Part shown: piece after piece, positions 6,656 through 14,709 of the stretch
How positions within the stretch are numbered: the stretch's first letter is position 1
How the letters are laid out: every line of letters begins with the position of its first letter
NCBI GenBank assembly: GCA_035640455.1
Contig: DASQWB010000024.1
Coordinates: 1 to 25,211, forward strand
Source: AC-50 sp035640455
GTDB taxonomy: Bacteria; Actinomycetota; Thermoleophilia; Gaiellales; Gaiellaceae
Direction of reading: 5' to 3'
Length of the DNA: 25,211 nt
Notes under the pieces: generated by a model
What the model was told of the DNA's origin: nothing
The model's input: only the letters and a program-made list of their open reading frames with translations
The model's database searches: none
Made by a program: the position numbers and the translations under genes

Positions 6656-7914
6656 ACGGGGGGATCGCGATCGTCGGCGCCGGCTACGTCGGCGTGCCGC
6701 TGGCGCAGGTGTTCGCGGAGGCCGGCCACGACGTGCTGCTCGTCGACGTCGACGCAGATCGGGTCGAGAAGCTGAACCGCGGCGAGAGCTACATCGAGGA
6801 CGTCTCCTCGGAGACCCTCGGCCACCTCGTCCGCGAGCACGGCCTGCGCGCCACGACCGACTACGACGAGCTCCGCGAGCGAGATGCGATCCTGATCGCG
6901 CTGCCGACCCCGCTCTCGCCGCAGCGCGAGCCCGACCTCTCGATCCTCCGCCACGCGGCCGCCGACATCGCCAAGCGGCTCCGCAACGGCCACCTCGTCG
7001 TCCTCCAGTCGACGACTTACCCGGGGACGACGCGCGACTGCCTCCTCCCGATCCTGGAGCGGAGTGGGCTCAAGGCGGGCAGCGACTTCCACCTCGCCTT
7101 CGCGCCGGAGCGGGTCGACCCCGGCAATCACGAGTGGACGACGAAGAACGTCACGAAGATCGTCGGCGGGATCACGCCCGCCTGCACGGAGGCGGCGGCG
7201 AAGCTCTATGGCTCGGCGATCGACACCGTCCACCCGGTCTCGTCGCCAGAGGCGGCGGAGCTCTCGAAGCTGCTCGAGAACATCTTCCGCTCGGTGAACA
7301 TCGCGCTCGTGAACGAGCTCGCGCAGCTCTGCGACCGGATGGGGATCGACGTCTGGGAGGTCGTCGAGGCGGCGGCGACGAAGCCGTTCGGGTTCATGCC
7401 GTTCCAGCCCGGACCGGGCCTCGGCGGCCACTGCATTCCGATCGACCCCTTCTACCTGACCTGGAAGGCGCGCGAGTTCGGCTTCTACACCGAGTTCATC
7501 GAGCTCGCCGGGAAGGTGAACGAGAACATGCCGTACTTCTGCCGCTCGCTCATCTCGCAGGCGCTGAACCACGCGAAGGAGCGGTCGCTCAAGGGTTCCC
7601 GGGTGCTCGTCCTGGGCGTGGCCTACAAGGCCGACATCGGCGACGTGCGCGAGTCGCCCGCGCTGAAGCTGATCGAGCTGCTGCGGAACGCCGGCTCCGA
7701 GGTCGCCTACCACGACCCGCACGTGCCCGAGCTGCCCGACGTCGGCCTGCGCTCGGCGCCGCTCGAGGCGAGCGCCTACGACTGCGTCGCGATCGTCACC
7801 GCGCACTCGTCGATCGACTACGACCGGCTGGTGGACGACGCGTCGCTCGTCGTCGACCTCCGCAACGCGACCGGCAGGAACGGCTCCGGCAACGGAAAAG
7901 TCTGGAAGTTGTGA
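6652..7914 (+). CDS. UDP-N-acetyl-hexosamine 6-dehydrogenase (WbpA/WecC family)
   Basis: The 420-residue protein has an N-terminal NAD-binding motif (IAIVGAGYVGVPLAQVFAEAG), the mid-domain SPEAAELSKLLENIFRSVNIALVNELAQLCD and the catalytic cysteine C261 in GPGLGGHCIPIDPFYLTWKA. The C-terminal sugar-binding domain carries VLGVAYKADIGDVRESPALKL. This is the four-electron oxidation that turns C6-OH of a UDP-sugar into a carboxylate. The FGFMPFQPGPGLGGHCIPIDP context and 420-residue length fit the UDP-GlcNAc/UDP-ManNAc branch more than UDP-glucose enzymes. ATG at 6652 is chosen because it overlaps the epimerase stop (ATGA) and gives the motif at the very start. It is coupled to the next gene by a GTGA overlap. 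Confidence 0.92.
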   Translation: MNGGIAIVGAGYVGVPLAQVFAEAGHDVLLVDVDADRVEKLNRGESYIEDVSSETLGHLVREHGLRATTDYDELRERDAILIALPTPLSPQREPDLSILRHAAADIAKRLRNGHLVVLQSTTYPGTTRDCLLPILERSGLKAGSDFHLAFAPERVDPGNHEWTTKNVTKIVGGITPACTEAAAKLYGSAIDTVHPVSSPEAAELSKLLENIFRSVNIALVNELAQLCDRMGIDVWEVVEAAATKPFGFMPFQPGPGLGGHCIPIDPFYLTWKAREFGFYTEFIELAGKVNENMPYFCRSLISQALNHAKERSLKGSRVLVLGVAYKADIGDVRESPALKLIELLRNAGSEVAYHDPHVPELPDVGLRSAPLEASAYDCVAIVTAHSSIDYDRLVDDASLVVDLRNATGRNGSGNGKVWKL

Positions 7915-8879
7915 CCCGTGTAGGCCTGGCAGGCCTGGGCTACTGGGGGCCCAATCTCGCGCGCAACTTCGACGAGCTGGCGGAGCTCACATGGCTCTGC
8001 GAGACCGACGACGGGCGGCTGCGGCGGTTCGCCGATCGCTACCCGGACGCGCGCTCGACGGCGCGCTTCGAGGAGATGCTCGCCGATCCGACACTCGACG
8101 CAGTCGTCGTCTCGACGCCGGTTCCGACCCACTACGAGCTCGCGAAGCGCGCGCTCGAGGCGGGCAAGCACGTCTTCGTCGAGAAGCCGCCGGCGATGCG
8201 AGCGGCGGAGATGGACGAGCTCGTCGGCCTTGCCGCGGAGGGCGAGCTCGTCCTCATGCCGGGCCACCTGCTGCTCTACCACCCCGGCGTCCAGAAGCTG
8301 AAGGAGCTCGTCGACACCGGCGAGCTCGGCGAGGTGCTCTGCGTCTACGGCAACCGCCAGAACCTCGGCATCGTGCGCACGAACGAGAACGCGCTCTGGT
8401 CGCTCGGCGTCCACGACCTCTCGGTGATCCTCTACCTGCTCGACGAGGAGCCGGTCGACGCGATCGCCCACGGCCGCGACTTCCTCACCGACGGCGTCGA
8501 GGACGTCGTCTTCTGCTACCTCCGCTTCCCGTCGGGGAAGATCGCGCACATGCACCTGTCGTGGCTCGACCCGCACAAGATGCGGCGGATCACCGTCGTC
8601 GGGCGCGAGAAGATGGCGGTCTTCGACGACATGGAGCTCGAGCGGAAGGTGACGGTGTACGAGAAGGCGCCGTGGAAGCAGGTCGAGACGTACGGCGAAT
8701 GGCAGACGAGAAGCGGCGACATCTGGATCCCGAAGGTCGCGACCGACGAGCCGCTCCGGCTCGAATGCGCGCACTTCCTCCGCCTGGTCGAGGGCGACGG
8801 CGACCGGGCGAAGGTGGCGCAGGACGGCGCGATGGTCGTGCGCGCGCTCGAGCGGCTCACGGAGTCACTCGCCGCGTGA
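7911..8879 (+). CDS. Gfo/Idh/MocA-family sugar 3-dehydrogenase (WbpB/WlbA-like)
   Basis: The 322-residue protein starts with GTG overlapping the previous stop and opens with a Rossmann motif (VGLAGLGYWGPNLARNF). It has the family EKP motif with K92 (HVFVEKPPAM), a histidine in the usual catalytic position (H168, SLGVHDLSVILYLL), and MPGHLLLYHPGVQKLKELV. In the Wbp/Wlb pathway this enzyme oxidises C3 of UDP-GlcNAc-6-uronate, giving the 3-keto sugar that an aminotransferase then uses. That role is inferred from the neighbours; the family alone does not fix the substrate. Its stop overlaps the GTG of the acetyltransferase gene. Confidence 0.85.
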   Translation: MTRVGLAGLGYWGPNLARNFDELAELTWLCETDDGRLRRFADRYPDARSTARFEEMLADPTLDAVVVSTPVPTHYELAKRALEAGKHVFVEKPPAMRAAEMDELVGLAAEGELVLMPGHLLLYHPGVQKLKELVDTGELGEVLCVYGNRQNLGIVRTNENALWSLGVHDLSVILYLLDEEPVDAIAHGRDFLTDGVEDVVFCYLRFPSGKIAHMHLSWLDPHKMRRITVVGREKMAVFDDMELERKVTVYEKAPWKQVETYGEWQTRSGDIWIPKVATDEPLRLECAHFLRLVEGDGDRAKVAQDGAMVVRALERLTESLAA

Positions 8880-9526
8880 GCGAGATCGCGCCGACGGCGA
8901 TCGTCTATCCGGGGACCGTGCTTGGGGAGGGCGTGAAGGTGCTCGACTACGCCGTCGTCGGCAAGCAGCCGGCGCTCTCGCCGCGCTCGACGGCGAAGCG
9001 CGAGCCGCAGCCGCCGGCCGAGCTCGGGCCCGGCACGATCGTCTCGACCGGCGCCGTCGTCTTCGCGGGCGCTCGCGTCGGCGCGCGCGTGATCGTCGGC
9101 GACCAGGCCTGCGTGCGCGAGCGCTGCGAGATCGGCGACGACGTGGTCATCGGCCGCGGCTCGCTCGTCGAGAACGACACGACGATCGGAGCGCTGACGA
9201 AGATCCAGGCGCACGCGTACATCACCGCCTACTCGGTGGTGGAGGAGGAGGTCTTCGTCGCGCCCTGCGTCGTCACGACGAACGACAACTTCATGGGGCG
9301 AACGGAGCAGCGCCACGAGCTCGTGAAGGGGCCCACGATCCGGCGCGGCGCGCGGGTGGGAGGCGCAGCTGTGTTGTGCCCGGGCGTGGAGATCGGCGAG
9401 GAAGCCTTCGTGGGCGCCGGGGCGGTGGTCACCCGAGACGTGCCCGCACGGGCCGTGGTGGTCGGGAATCCGGCGCGGCAGATCCGCGACGTGCCCGACG
9501 AGGAGGTGCTCGAGACTGAACGTTAG
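8876..9526 (+). CDS. Left-handed beta-helix N-acetyltransferase (WbpD/WlbB-like)
   Basis: The start is GTG at 8876 in a GTGA overlap with the previous gene, giving 216 residues. The protein is made of hexapeptide repeats (IAPTAIVYPGTVLGEGV, IGDDVVIGRGSLVENDTTIGALT, VFVAPCVVTTNDNF, PTIRRGARVGGAAVLCPGVEIGEEAFVGAGAVVTRDVPARAVVVGNPA). The closing repeats with VVTRDVP and VVGNPAR are typical of sugar O/N-acetyltransferases, and TNDNF is close to the WbpD/WlbB pattern. In that pathway it acetylates the 3-amino group to give UDP-GlcNAc3NAcA. An insert of about 35 residues (KQPALSPRSTAKREPQPP) interrupts the early repeats. The substrate is inferred from the operon. Confidence 0.85.
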   Translation: MSEIAPTAIVYPGTVLGEGVKVLDYAVVGKQPALSPRSTAKREPQPPAELGPGTIVSTGAVVFAGARVGARVIVGDQACVRERCEIGDDVVIGRGSLVENDTTIGALTKIQAHAYITAYSVVEEEVFVAPCVVTTNDNFMGRTEQRHELVKGPTIRRGARVGGAAVLCPGVEIGEEAFVGAGAVVTRDVPARAVVVGNPARQIRDVPDEEVLETER

Positions 9527-9536
9527 GCGTCGACGG

Positions 9537-10079
9537 TTGGCGGCGGCCGCGCTTGCCGCAGCTGGAGTTGTGCTGCTGCTCACACCGGCCGGCGGGGCGG
9601 TCGGCGCGGCAGCCCATCGGGTACTTGAGAACGCACCGGCGCCCACCGCAGGCCCTGGCATGCCGAGTCCGGCGATCCCGTGGCTAACGGCCGCGGAAAG
9701 AGCGCAGGCAGCCCAGACCCTCGCGAGCGACCGCCGCTCGAAGGCGATCTTCCGGGGAGCTTCCTACTCGGTGGCCGACATCGGCCCGTGGACGACGAAC
9801 GACCAGAAGCTGATTGGCGCGAGCATGATCGTCCGCCTGAGCGCGCCGAAGTCGTTCCCGGTAATCGAGTGGCCGGCGATCGAGACCGATTGGACGCCCG
9901 GCTCCCGCTTCGCCCACTACCGCGAGAGAACGCTTCCGGCCTCGGCGATTGACGTCAGGGACTTCGATGTCCTCGTCGACCTGAACCGCGCGAGGCTGGT
10001 CTCGCTGCGGCCGAGGAACGCCGAGAAGATGAAGATCGCGCCGTGGATGGCGCCGTGGCCCGCCGCGAGCGGCGACTGA
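9537..10079 (+). CDS. Secreted or membrane-anchored protein of unknown function
   Basis: With TTG at 9537 as start the protein has 180 residues. The frame runs further up and includes N-V-R-R-R-R just before it, so the natural N-terminus is probably at CTG 9516 (reading M-NVRRRR-LAAAALAAAGVVLLL), which AGGAGG precedes by nine bases. Either way there is a basic start, a hydrophobic segment and an Ala/Pro-rich linker, so it is exported or anchored. The mature part (KAIFRGASYSVADIGPW, IGASMIVRLSAP, FPVIEWPAIETDW, DFDVLVDLNRARLVSLRP) looks like a small beta-rich domain that I do not recognise. It follows the sugar operon closely, overlapping the previous stop if CTG is used, and may be co-transcribed. 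It ends three bases before the convergent protease gene. Confidence 0.75.
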   Translation: MAAAALAAAGVVLLLTPAGGAVGAAAHRVLENAPAPTAGPGMPSPAIPWLTAAERAQAAQTLASDRRSKAIFRGASYSVADIGPWTTNDQKLIGASMIVRLSAPKSFPVIEWPAIETDWTPGSRFAHYRERTLPASAIDVRDFDVLVDLNRARLVSLRPRNAEKMKIAPWMAPWPAASGD

Positions 10080-10082
10080 CGG

Positions 10083-11522
10083 TCAGCGCTTCGCGATCGC
10101 CAGGTCGTACGCGCCGAAGCTCGTCGAGCCGACCTTCACCTCGAGGTAGTACCAGCCGCCGACGGCTGCTCGATAGACGAGCTGCTTCGCCTTCCGCACC
10201 AGTGGACGGGCTACGCCGAAGACGCTCGTCGTGCCCGGCTTCCACAACGCGAGCGAGATTTCGCTGCGGCCGGGTCCTCGCACGGTGGCGAGGAAGCGGT
10301 GGCCCGCCGCGATGCGGACGCGATAGACGTCGACTGGGTCGTCCCAGTAGTCGATCGTCGGCCGGGTACGGATCGTCCGGCCCCAGAGCGTGAAGGCGTC
10401 CGCTCCCGCGTCGTCGTTCGGCTCGAAGCGGTCCGCAGGCGGCAGCGGGCCGGCGAGCGCCGCGAGCGCCGCCGCGATGTCCAGGCGCCCCCACCCGGTG
10501 AGCGAGTCGCGGAGGAGCGGGCAGCGGCGGCACCCGTTGGAGGCGTTGGCGTCGGCGGCGGTGCGCTCGAGGATGGCGGAGACCTGGTCGGGCCGGAGAT
10601 CCGGGTCGCTCGCCAGCAGGAGCGCGGCGGCGGCCGAGACCTGCGGCGCGGCGAACGACGTGCCGCTCGCGTGCACGTAGTCGGCCGGGCCGCAGTCGGA
10701 GTAGCCCTGGTCGGCGCAGGTCGGGCGGGCGGCGGTTATCCGCCGCGGGAGCGTCGAGAAGATGTCCTGGCCCGGTGCAGCGATGTCGTCGAAGACCGTG
10801 TCCCGATTGGAGAAGGCCGGCACCGACCCGTCCCGGGCGAGCGCGCTCACCCCGATCACGTGCGGCAGCGCGGCGGGGTAGCTGGCGAACGGCCAGGGCA
10901 CGCGCGGCGCCTGGTCGGCGTTGCCGACGGCCGCCACGACGACGGTGCCGTGACGGACGGCGTACTCGATCGCCCGCGCCTCGGCCGATGAGTACGTGTC
11001 ACGGAGCGGATCGGTCGGGTCGCGCAGGCCGCCGAGGCTGAGGTTGATCACCCGCGCCCCCTGCCCGACGGCCCAGCGGATCGCCGCCGTCTCCGCCCCG
11101 AGCGGGATCGTGCGGTCGCTGCGGACGACCTTCGCGACGACGAGCTTCGCCGGGAACGCGATCCCGGCGATGCCGAGCCCGTTGTTCGTCGAGGCCGCGA
11201 TCTCGCCCGCGACGAAGGTGCCGTGCCCCTGCTCGTCGGTGAGCGGGCTTCCGCCGACGAAGCTCTTGGAGGCGACGACGCGGCCGGCGAGATCGGGATG
11301 GCCGCCGTCGATCCCGGAGTCGACGACGGCGACGCGGACGCCGTCGCCGGGAAGCGCCGGCAGCGCGCCGGGCCAGAGGTCGAAGGCGTGGTCCTGCTCC
11401 AGGTACCACTGCTTCGCGGCGAGCGGGTCGTTCGGCGCGAAGGCCGCGCCGGCTCCCCCCGCGGCGGCGCTGCCTGCGAACGCGAGGCAGGTCGCGGCCG
11501 CCGCGGCCGCGAGGCGTCTCAC
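10083..11522 (-). CDS. Secreted subtilisin-like (S8) serine protease with C-terminal PPC domain
   Basis: The start is GTG at 11522, overlapping the TGA of the SpoIID-domain gene (GTGA), giving 479 residues; the longer open frame upstream is an antisense shadow. It opens with MRR plus an Ala-rich signal peptide. The catalytic triad is clear: D68 (VAVVDSGIDGGHPDL), H100 (EQGHGTFVAGEIA) and S289 (HASGTSFAAPQVSAA), with oxyanion N201 (AAVGNADQ). Two cysteine pairs (TCADQGYSDC and GCRRC) may form disulfides. After about residue 345, RFEPNDDAGADAF begins a beta-rich PPC-type domain ending YYLEVKVGSTSFGAYDLAI. There is no long propeptide: the catalytic domain starts soon after the signal. It probably cuts cell-surface or external proteins. 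Confidence 0.94.
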   Translation of the reverse strand: MRRLAAAAAATCLAFAGSAAAGGAGAAFAPNDPLAAKQWYLEQDHAFDLWPGALPALPGDGVRVAVVDSGIDGGHPDLAGRVVASKSFVGGSPLTDEQGHGTFVAGEIAASTNNGLGIAGIAFPAKLVVAKVVRSDRTIPLGAETAAIRWAVGQGARVINLSLGGLRDPTDPLRDTYSSAEARAIEYAVRHGTVVVAAVGNADQAPRVPWPFASYPAALPHVIGVSALARDGSVPAFSNRDTVFDDIAAPGQDIFSTLPRRITAARPTCADQGYSDCGPADYVHASGTSFAAPQVSAAAALLLASDPDLRPDQVSAILERTAADANASNGCRRCPLLRDSLTGWGRLDIAAALAALAGPLPPADRFEPNDDAGADAFTLWGRTIRTRPTIDYWDDPVDVYRVRIAAGHRFLATVRGPGRSEISLALWKPGTTSVFGVARPLVRKAKQLVYRAAVGGWYYLEVKVGSTSFGAYDLAIAKR

Positions 11523-13150
11523 CCGGAGACGACCTCGAGCGGCTTCGTCGTCCCCGGCACGAACCCGCGGCCGGGCCTGACGCGAGCCCGGTACGTCCCG
11601 TTGTGGAGCTGCACGGCAGCGACGAAGTCGCCGTTCGCGTCGACGCGCGTGCGGGCGACGGTCCGCCAAGGCGCGCCGTCGAGCCGCTGGATCTCGACGA
11701 GCGCCCGCGGCAGGACGGGGCGGACGAGGCCACGCAGCGACGCCGCGCCCGCGGGAAGCCGGAAGCGGACGCGCGGCGCGACCGCGATCCGCACCGGGTT
11801 CGTGCGGAGCGAGCCGACGGCGAGGCGGTACCACGTCGTGAGAGCCGGCTTGACCGGGACGGCGAGCGTGCCGTCCGCCGCCGCCTTCACGCGCGCGGCA
11901 CCGGCCCAGGCTCTGCCGGTGGCAGGGCGTTGCTCGAGCTCGACGGACGGGACCGACCGCGCGAGGCCGGAGAGCTTCGTCCGGCCGCCGTAGACGACCG
12001 GCGTCGCAGCCGCCGGCGGCGACAGCGCGACGACGCCAACCGAGAACCACGTCGAGCGCAGGCCGAGCGCCTTGCGGACGGCGGTGCCCGTCGCCGTCGA
12101 CTCGCCGTTCGCCGCGACCGCGGTGACCGTCGCGACGCGGCCGGAGCCGTTCGTCTCCGTCTGCACGTCGAGGAGCTTGCCCTGGGCGTGGAGCGCCTTC
12201 CCGAGCTTCGCCGCGCCGAAGGCGAAGGGCCCCCAGTCGTGGTAGGGCGAGATCGAGTCGTACGGGTCGGTCACGGAGACGAGGTACGGAACGGTCGTGC
12301 CGAAGGCGTCCGCCGACGAGGCCGTGCGGCCGCCCGAGGTCGAGAAGAAGAACGTCTTCGCGACCCGGCCCGCGTAGACGACGACCTGACCGGCCGTGGC
12401 CTGGACGGCCGCGTTCGTCTCCGGCTGCTCGGCGGCGACGCCGGCGTAGACCTGGCTGCGCGTGTCGCGGTAGAGGTCGAACGCCCCCGTCTGGAGATGA
12501 GTCAGCGCGTAGGAGCGCGCGGCGACGGCCTGCGCCTTCAGCGCCTCCGGCGCCCACGAGTGCGGCATCTCCGACGGCACGACGCCCTGGAGGTACGGCT
12601 CCAGGCCGACTGCGTTCACGGCCTGGAGCTTCGCACCGGCGGCCGCGGCCTGGATCTGCCCTCGGTAGGCGCGGCCGGCGAGCCCGAGCGGCGTCGTGCC
12701 GGGTGCGAAGGTCAGCGGCCCCGGAAGCGCCTTCGCCTTCGCGGCGTCGTCGACCTTGAGGCGAAGCTTCGAGTCGAAGGTCACCTTGCCGGCGGCGACG
12801 TCGTGCGCCTTGCCGGTCGCGTCGGTGACGGTGAAGTCAGTCGTAGAGGAGATCGTGAGCTTGGCCTTGCCCTGGGCGAGCAGCACGCGCACCTTGCGCA
12901 CGGGCGCCGCGCCGATCGTCGTGCCGGGGTAGTAGTGCGCGAGGATTCCGCGGTAGCCGAGCCCGTGCTTCGCGTATCCGAACGCGCCGTACTGGCTCAT
13001 CCCGACACCGTGGCCCCAGCCGTGGCCGCTGACGACGAAGAGCGGTGTCGGCGTGCGGGCCGCGGGCGCAGCGGCGGGACCGCCCACCCGCGCGAGGGCC
13101 GCCGCCGGGGCGGCGAGCGCGAGAAGGGCGGCAGCGAGCGTTCGGCGCAC
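11519..13150 (-). CDS. Secreted SpoIID/LytB-domain protein with two C-terminal beta-sandwich modules
   Basis: GTG at 13150 gives 543 residues starting with a good signal peptide (MRRTLAAALLALAAPAAALA). An ATG at 13216 is in frame, but it lies inside the -35 box of the predicted promoter, so it would not be transcribed. The mature protein starts with SGHGWGHGVGMSQYGAFGYAKHG, a motif that sits at the C-terminus of Bacillus SpoIID but is N-terminal in many actinobacterial homologues. The core follows: GLEPYLQGVVPSEMPHSWAPEALKAQAVAARSYAL and FFFSTSGGRTASSADAFG. SpoIID enzymes are lytic transglycosylases that cut glycan strands lacking stem peptides. Beyond residue 375, two related modules (VELEQRP...WYRLAVG and VEIQRLDGAPW...YRARVRPG) look like Ig-like binding domains. 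It is coupled to the S8 protease. Confidence 0.9.
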   Translation of the reverse strand: MRRTLAAALLALAAPAAALARVGGPAAAPAARTPTPLFVVSGHGWGHGVGMSQYGAFGYAKHGLGYRGILAHYYPGTTIGAAPVRKVRVLLAQGKAKLTISSTTDFTVTDATGKAHDVAAGKVTFDSKLRLKVDDAAKAKALPGPLTFAPGTTPLGLAGRAYRGQIQAAAAGAKLQAVNAVGLEPYLQGVVPSEMPHSWAPEALKAQAVAARSYALTHLQTGAFDLYRDTRSQVYAGVAAEQPETNAAVQATAGQVVVYAGRVAKTFFFSTSGGRTASSADAFGTTVPYLVSVTDPYDSISPYHDWGPFAFGAAKLGKALHAQGKLLDVQTETNGSGRVATVTAVAANGESTATGTAVRKALGLRSTWFSVGVVALSPPAAATPVVYGGRTKLSGLARSVPSVELEQRPATGRAWAGAARVKAAADGTLAVPVKPALTTWYRLAVGSLRTNPVRIAVAPRVRFRLPAGAASLRGLVRPVLPRALVEIQRLDGAPWRTVARTRVDANGDFVAAVQLHNGTYRARVRPGRGFVPGTTKPLEVVSG

Positions 13151-13187
13151 GGCAGAGGGGGGTTGGGCGCCTCGCGCGCCCGCGCCG

Positions 13188-13216
13188 AGGCTAGCGGACC
13201 CGATCGCAGCCGTCAT
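13188..13216 (-). promoter_or_regulatory. Promoter of the SpoIID-protease operon
   Basis: On the minus strand, ATGACG (13216-13211) and TAGCCT (13193-13188) are 17 bases apart. Transcription from near 13181 would leave a leader of about 30 bases before the GTG at 13150, which supports that start over the ATG at 13216. Confidence 0.55.
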
Positions 13217-13269
13217 CCGTCCTCGGAGGCACGGGTTAGACCGGCCGGGCGGGGGAAAACGGTCCAGGG

Positions 13270-14709
13270 ATGACGGTCGGCACGCAGATCCTCCCGCCCC
13301 GCTACCGCGACCCCCAGCGCATCGGCCACGGTGGCATGGGCGACATCTACCGGGCGACCGACGACGTCCTCGGGCGGTCGGTCGCGGTCAAGGTCCTCGC
13401 CGAGCGCTACGCAGCGGACCAGTCGGTCCGGCGCCGGTTCACGCGCGAGGCGCTCGCCGCCGCGCGCCTCTCGGGCGAGCCGAACACCGTCACCATCTTC
13501 GACGTCGGCGAGTGGAACGAGCGGCCGTTCATCGTCATGGAGCATCTGAGCGGCGGCACGCTCGACGACCGGATCGCGCGCGAGGGAGCGCAGCCGGCCG
13601 AGCGCGTCCTACCGTGGCTCGACCAGGCCGCGGTGGCGCTCGACCACGCGCACGCGAACGGCGTCGTGCACCGCGACGTCAAGCCGGCGAACCTCCTCCT
13701 CGACGGCGACGACAACGTCCACATGGCCGACTTCGGGATCGCGAGCGCCGCGGGGATGGACTCCCTGACCGCGACCGGCACGATCCTCGGCACCGCGGGG
13801 TATCTCTCGCCGGAGCAGGCCCGCGGCGGTCGGGCGACGTCGGCGAGCGACCTGTACTCGCTGGGCGTGGTCGCCTTCGAGCTCTTGACGGGAACGCGGC
13901 CGTACGAGCGGGACTCGATGACCGCGGAGGCCGCGGCGCACGTGAACGAGCCCGTTCCGTCGGCCTCAGAGCGGAACGTCGGGCTCCCGCGGGCGCTCGA
14001 TCTCGTGTTCCAGAAGGCGATGGCGAAGCGGCCGCAGGATCGCTATCGCAGCGCGAGCGAGTTCGTCTCGGCGCTTCGCGGCGCCTTCGATGAGCCGACC
14101 GAGCCGAGCACCGTCGTGCTCCCGCCCGCTCGCGCCGTCGAGCCCAGACGGGCGGAAGGCCCGCCGCGCCGCTGGCCCTTCATCCTGACGCTGCTCCTCC
14201 TGGGCGCGCTGGCGGGCGGTCTCCTCGCGTTCGCGCTCACGCGCGGCGGCGGGCACAAGAACGCGACACCGAGCGTCCAGACGATCGTGAAGACAGTTCA
14301 AGGGCAGCCGCGCACGGTGACGCAGAAGGTGACGAGCCCGCCGCCGGCGCCACCGCCCGCAGCGCCGCCGCCCCCGGCGGCCTCGAGTCAGAGCGGCGCC
14401 GCGCTCAACAACGCCGGCTACACGAAGATGCAGGCCGGCGACTACCAGGGAGCGCTGCCGCTCCTCGAGCAGGCCGTCTCGAAGCTCCAGGGCACGGGCA
14501 CGCTCGACGAGGCCTACGCCGACTACAACCTCGCGGCGACGCGCCTCCAGCTCGGGAGCTGCGACGGCGTCACCGACCTGCTGAAGAACTCAGAGCACAT
14601 CCAAGGCCACCGGGACGAAATCGACGCCGCGCGCAAGCAGGCGAAGGCGCAGTGCGGCAAGGGCGGCGGCGGCAACGGCAAGGGCGGCGGCGGGAACGAA
14701 GGCGACTAG
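13270..14709 (+). CDS. Membrane Ser/Thr protein kinase (PknB type) with external TPR-like region
   Basis: The 479-residue protein has a complete Hanks-type kinase domain at residues 12-270: the Gly loop (IGHGGMGDIYRA), K41 (VAVKVL), the catalytic loop H134-R-D136-V-K138-PAN141, D154-F-G and the activation segment DSLTATGTILGTAGYLSPEQA. An Arg/Pro-rich linker leads to one membrane helix at about 302-325. The outside part has no PASTA repeats. Instead it has a Val/Thr and Pro-rich spacer, then ALNNAGYTKMQAGDYQGALPLLEQAVSKL and AYADYNLAATRLQLGSC, which look like two TPR units, and a tail of repeated KGGGGN. It should phosphorylate cytoplasmic targets in response to an envelope signal. The stop overlaps by three bases (14707-14709 with 14706-14708, two shared) the stop of the convergent LuxR gene. 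Confidence 0.93.
   Translation: MTVGTQILPPRYRDPQRIGHGGMGDIYRATDDVLGRSVAVKVLAERYAADQSVRRRFTREALAAARLSGEPNTVTIFDVGEWNERPFIVMEHLSGGTLDDRIAREGAQPAERVLPWLDQAAVALDHAHANGVVHRDVKPANLLLDGDDNVHMADFGIASAAGMDSLTATGTILGTAGYLSPEQARGGRATSASDLYSLGVVAFELLTGTRPYERDSMTAEAAAHVNEPVPSASERNVGLPRALDLVFQKAMAKRPQDRYRSASEFVSALRGAFDEPTEPSTVVLPPARAVEPRRAEGPPRRWPFILTLLLLGALAGGLLAFALTRGGGHKNATPSVQTIVKTVQGQPRTVTQKVTSPPPAPPPAAPPPPAASSQSGAALNNAGYTKMQAGDYQGALPLLEQAVSKLQGTGTLDEAYADYNLAATRLQLGSCDGVTDLLKNSEHIQGHRDEIDAARKQAKAQCGKGGGGNGKGGGGNEGD

Noticed and set aside
11523..12557. N-terminal extension of the S8 protease frame
   Set aside because: It lies within the SpoIID gene in another frame and has low-complexity Arg/Ala/Gly content. 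The GTGA overlap and signal peptide place the start at 11522.
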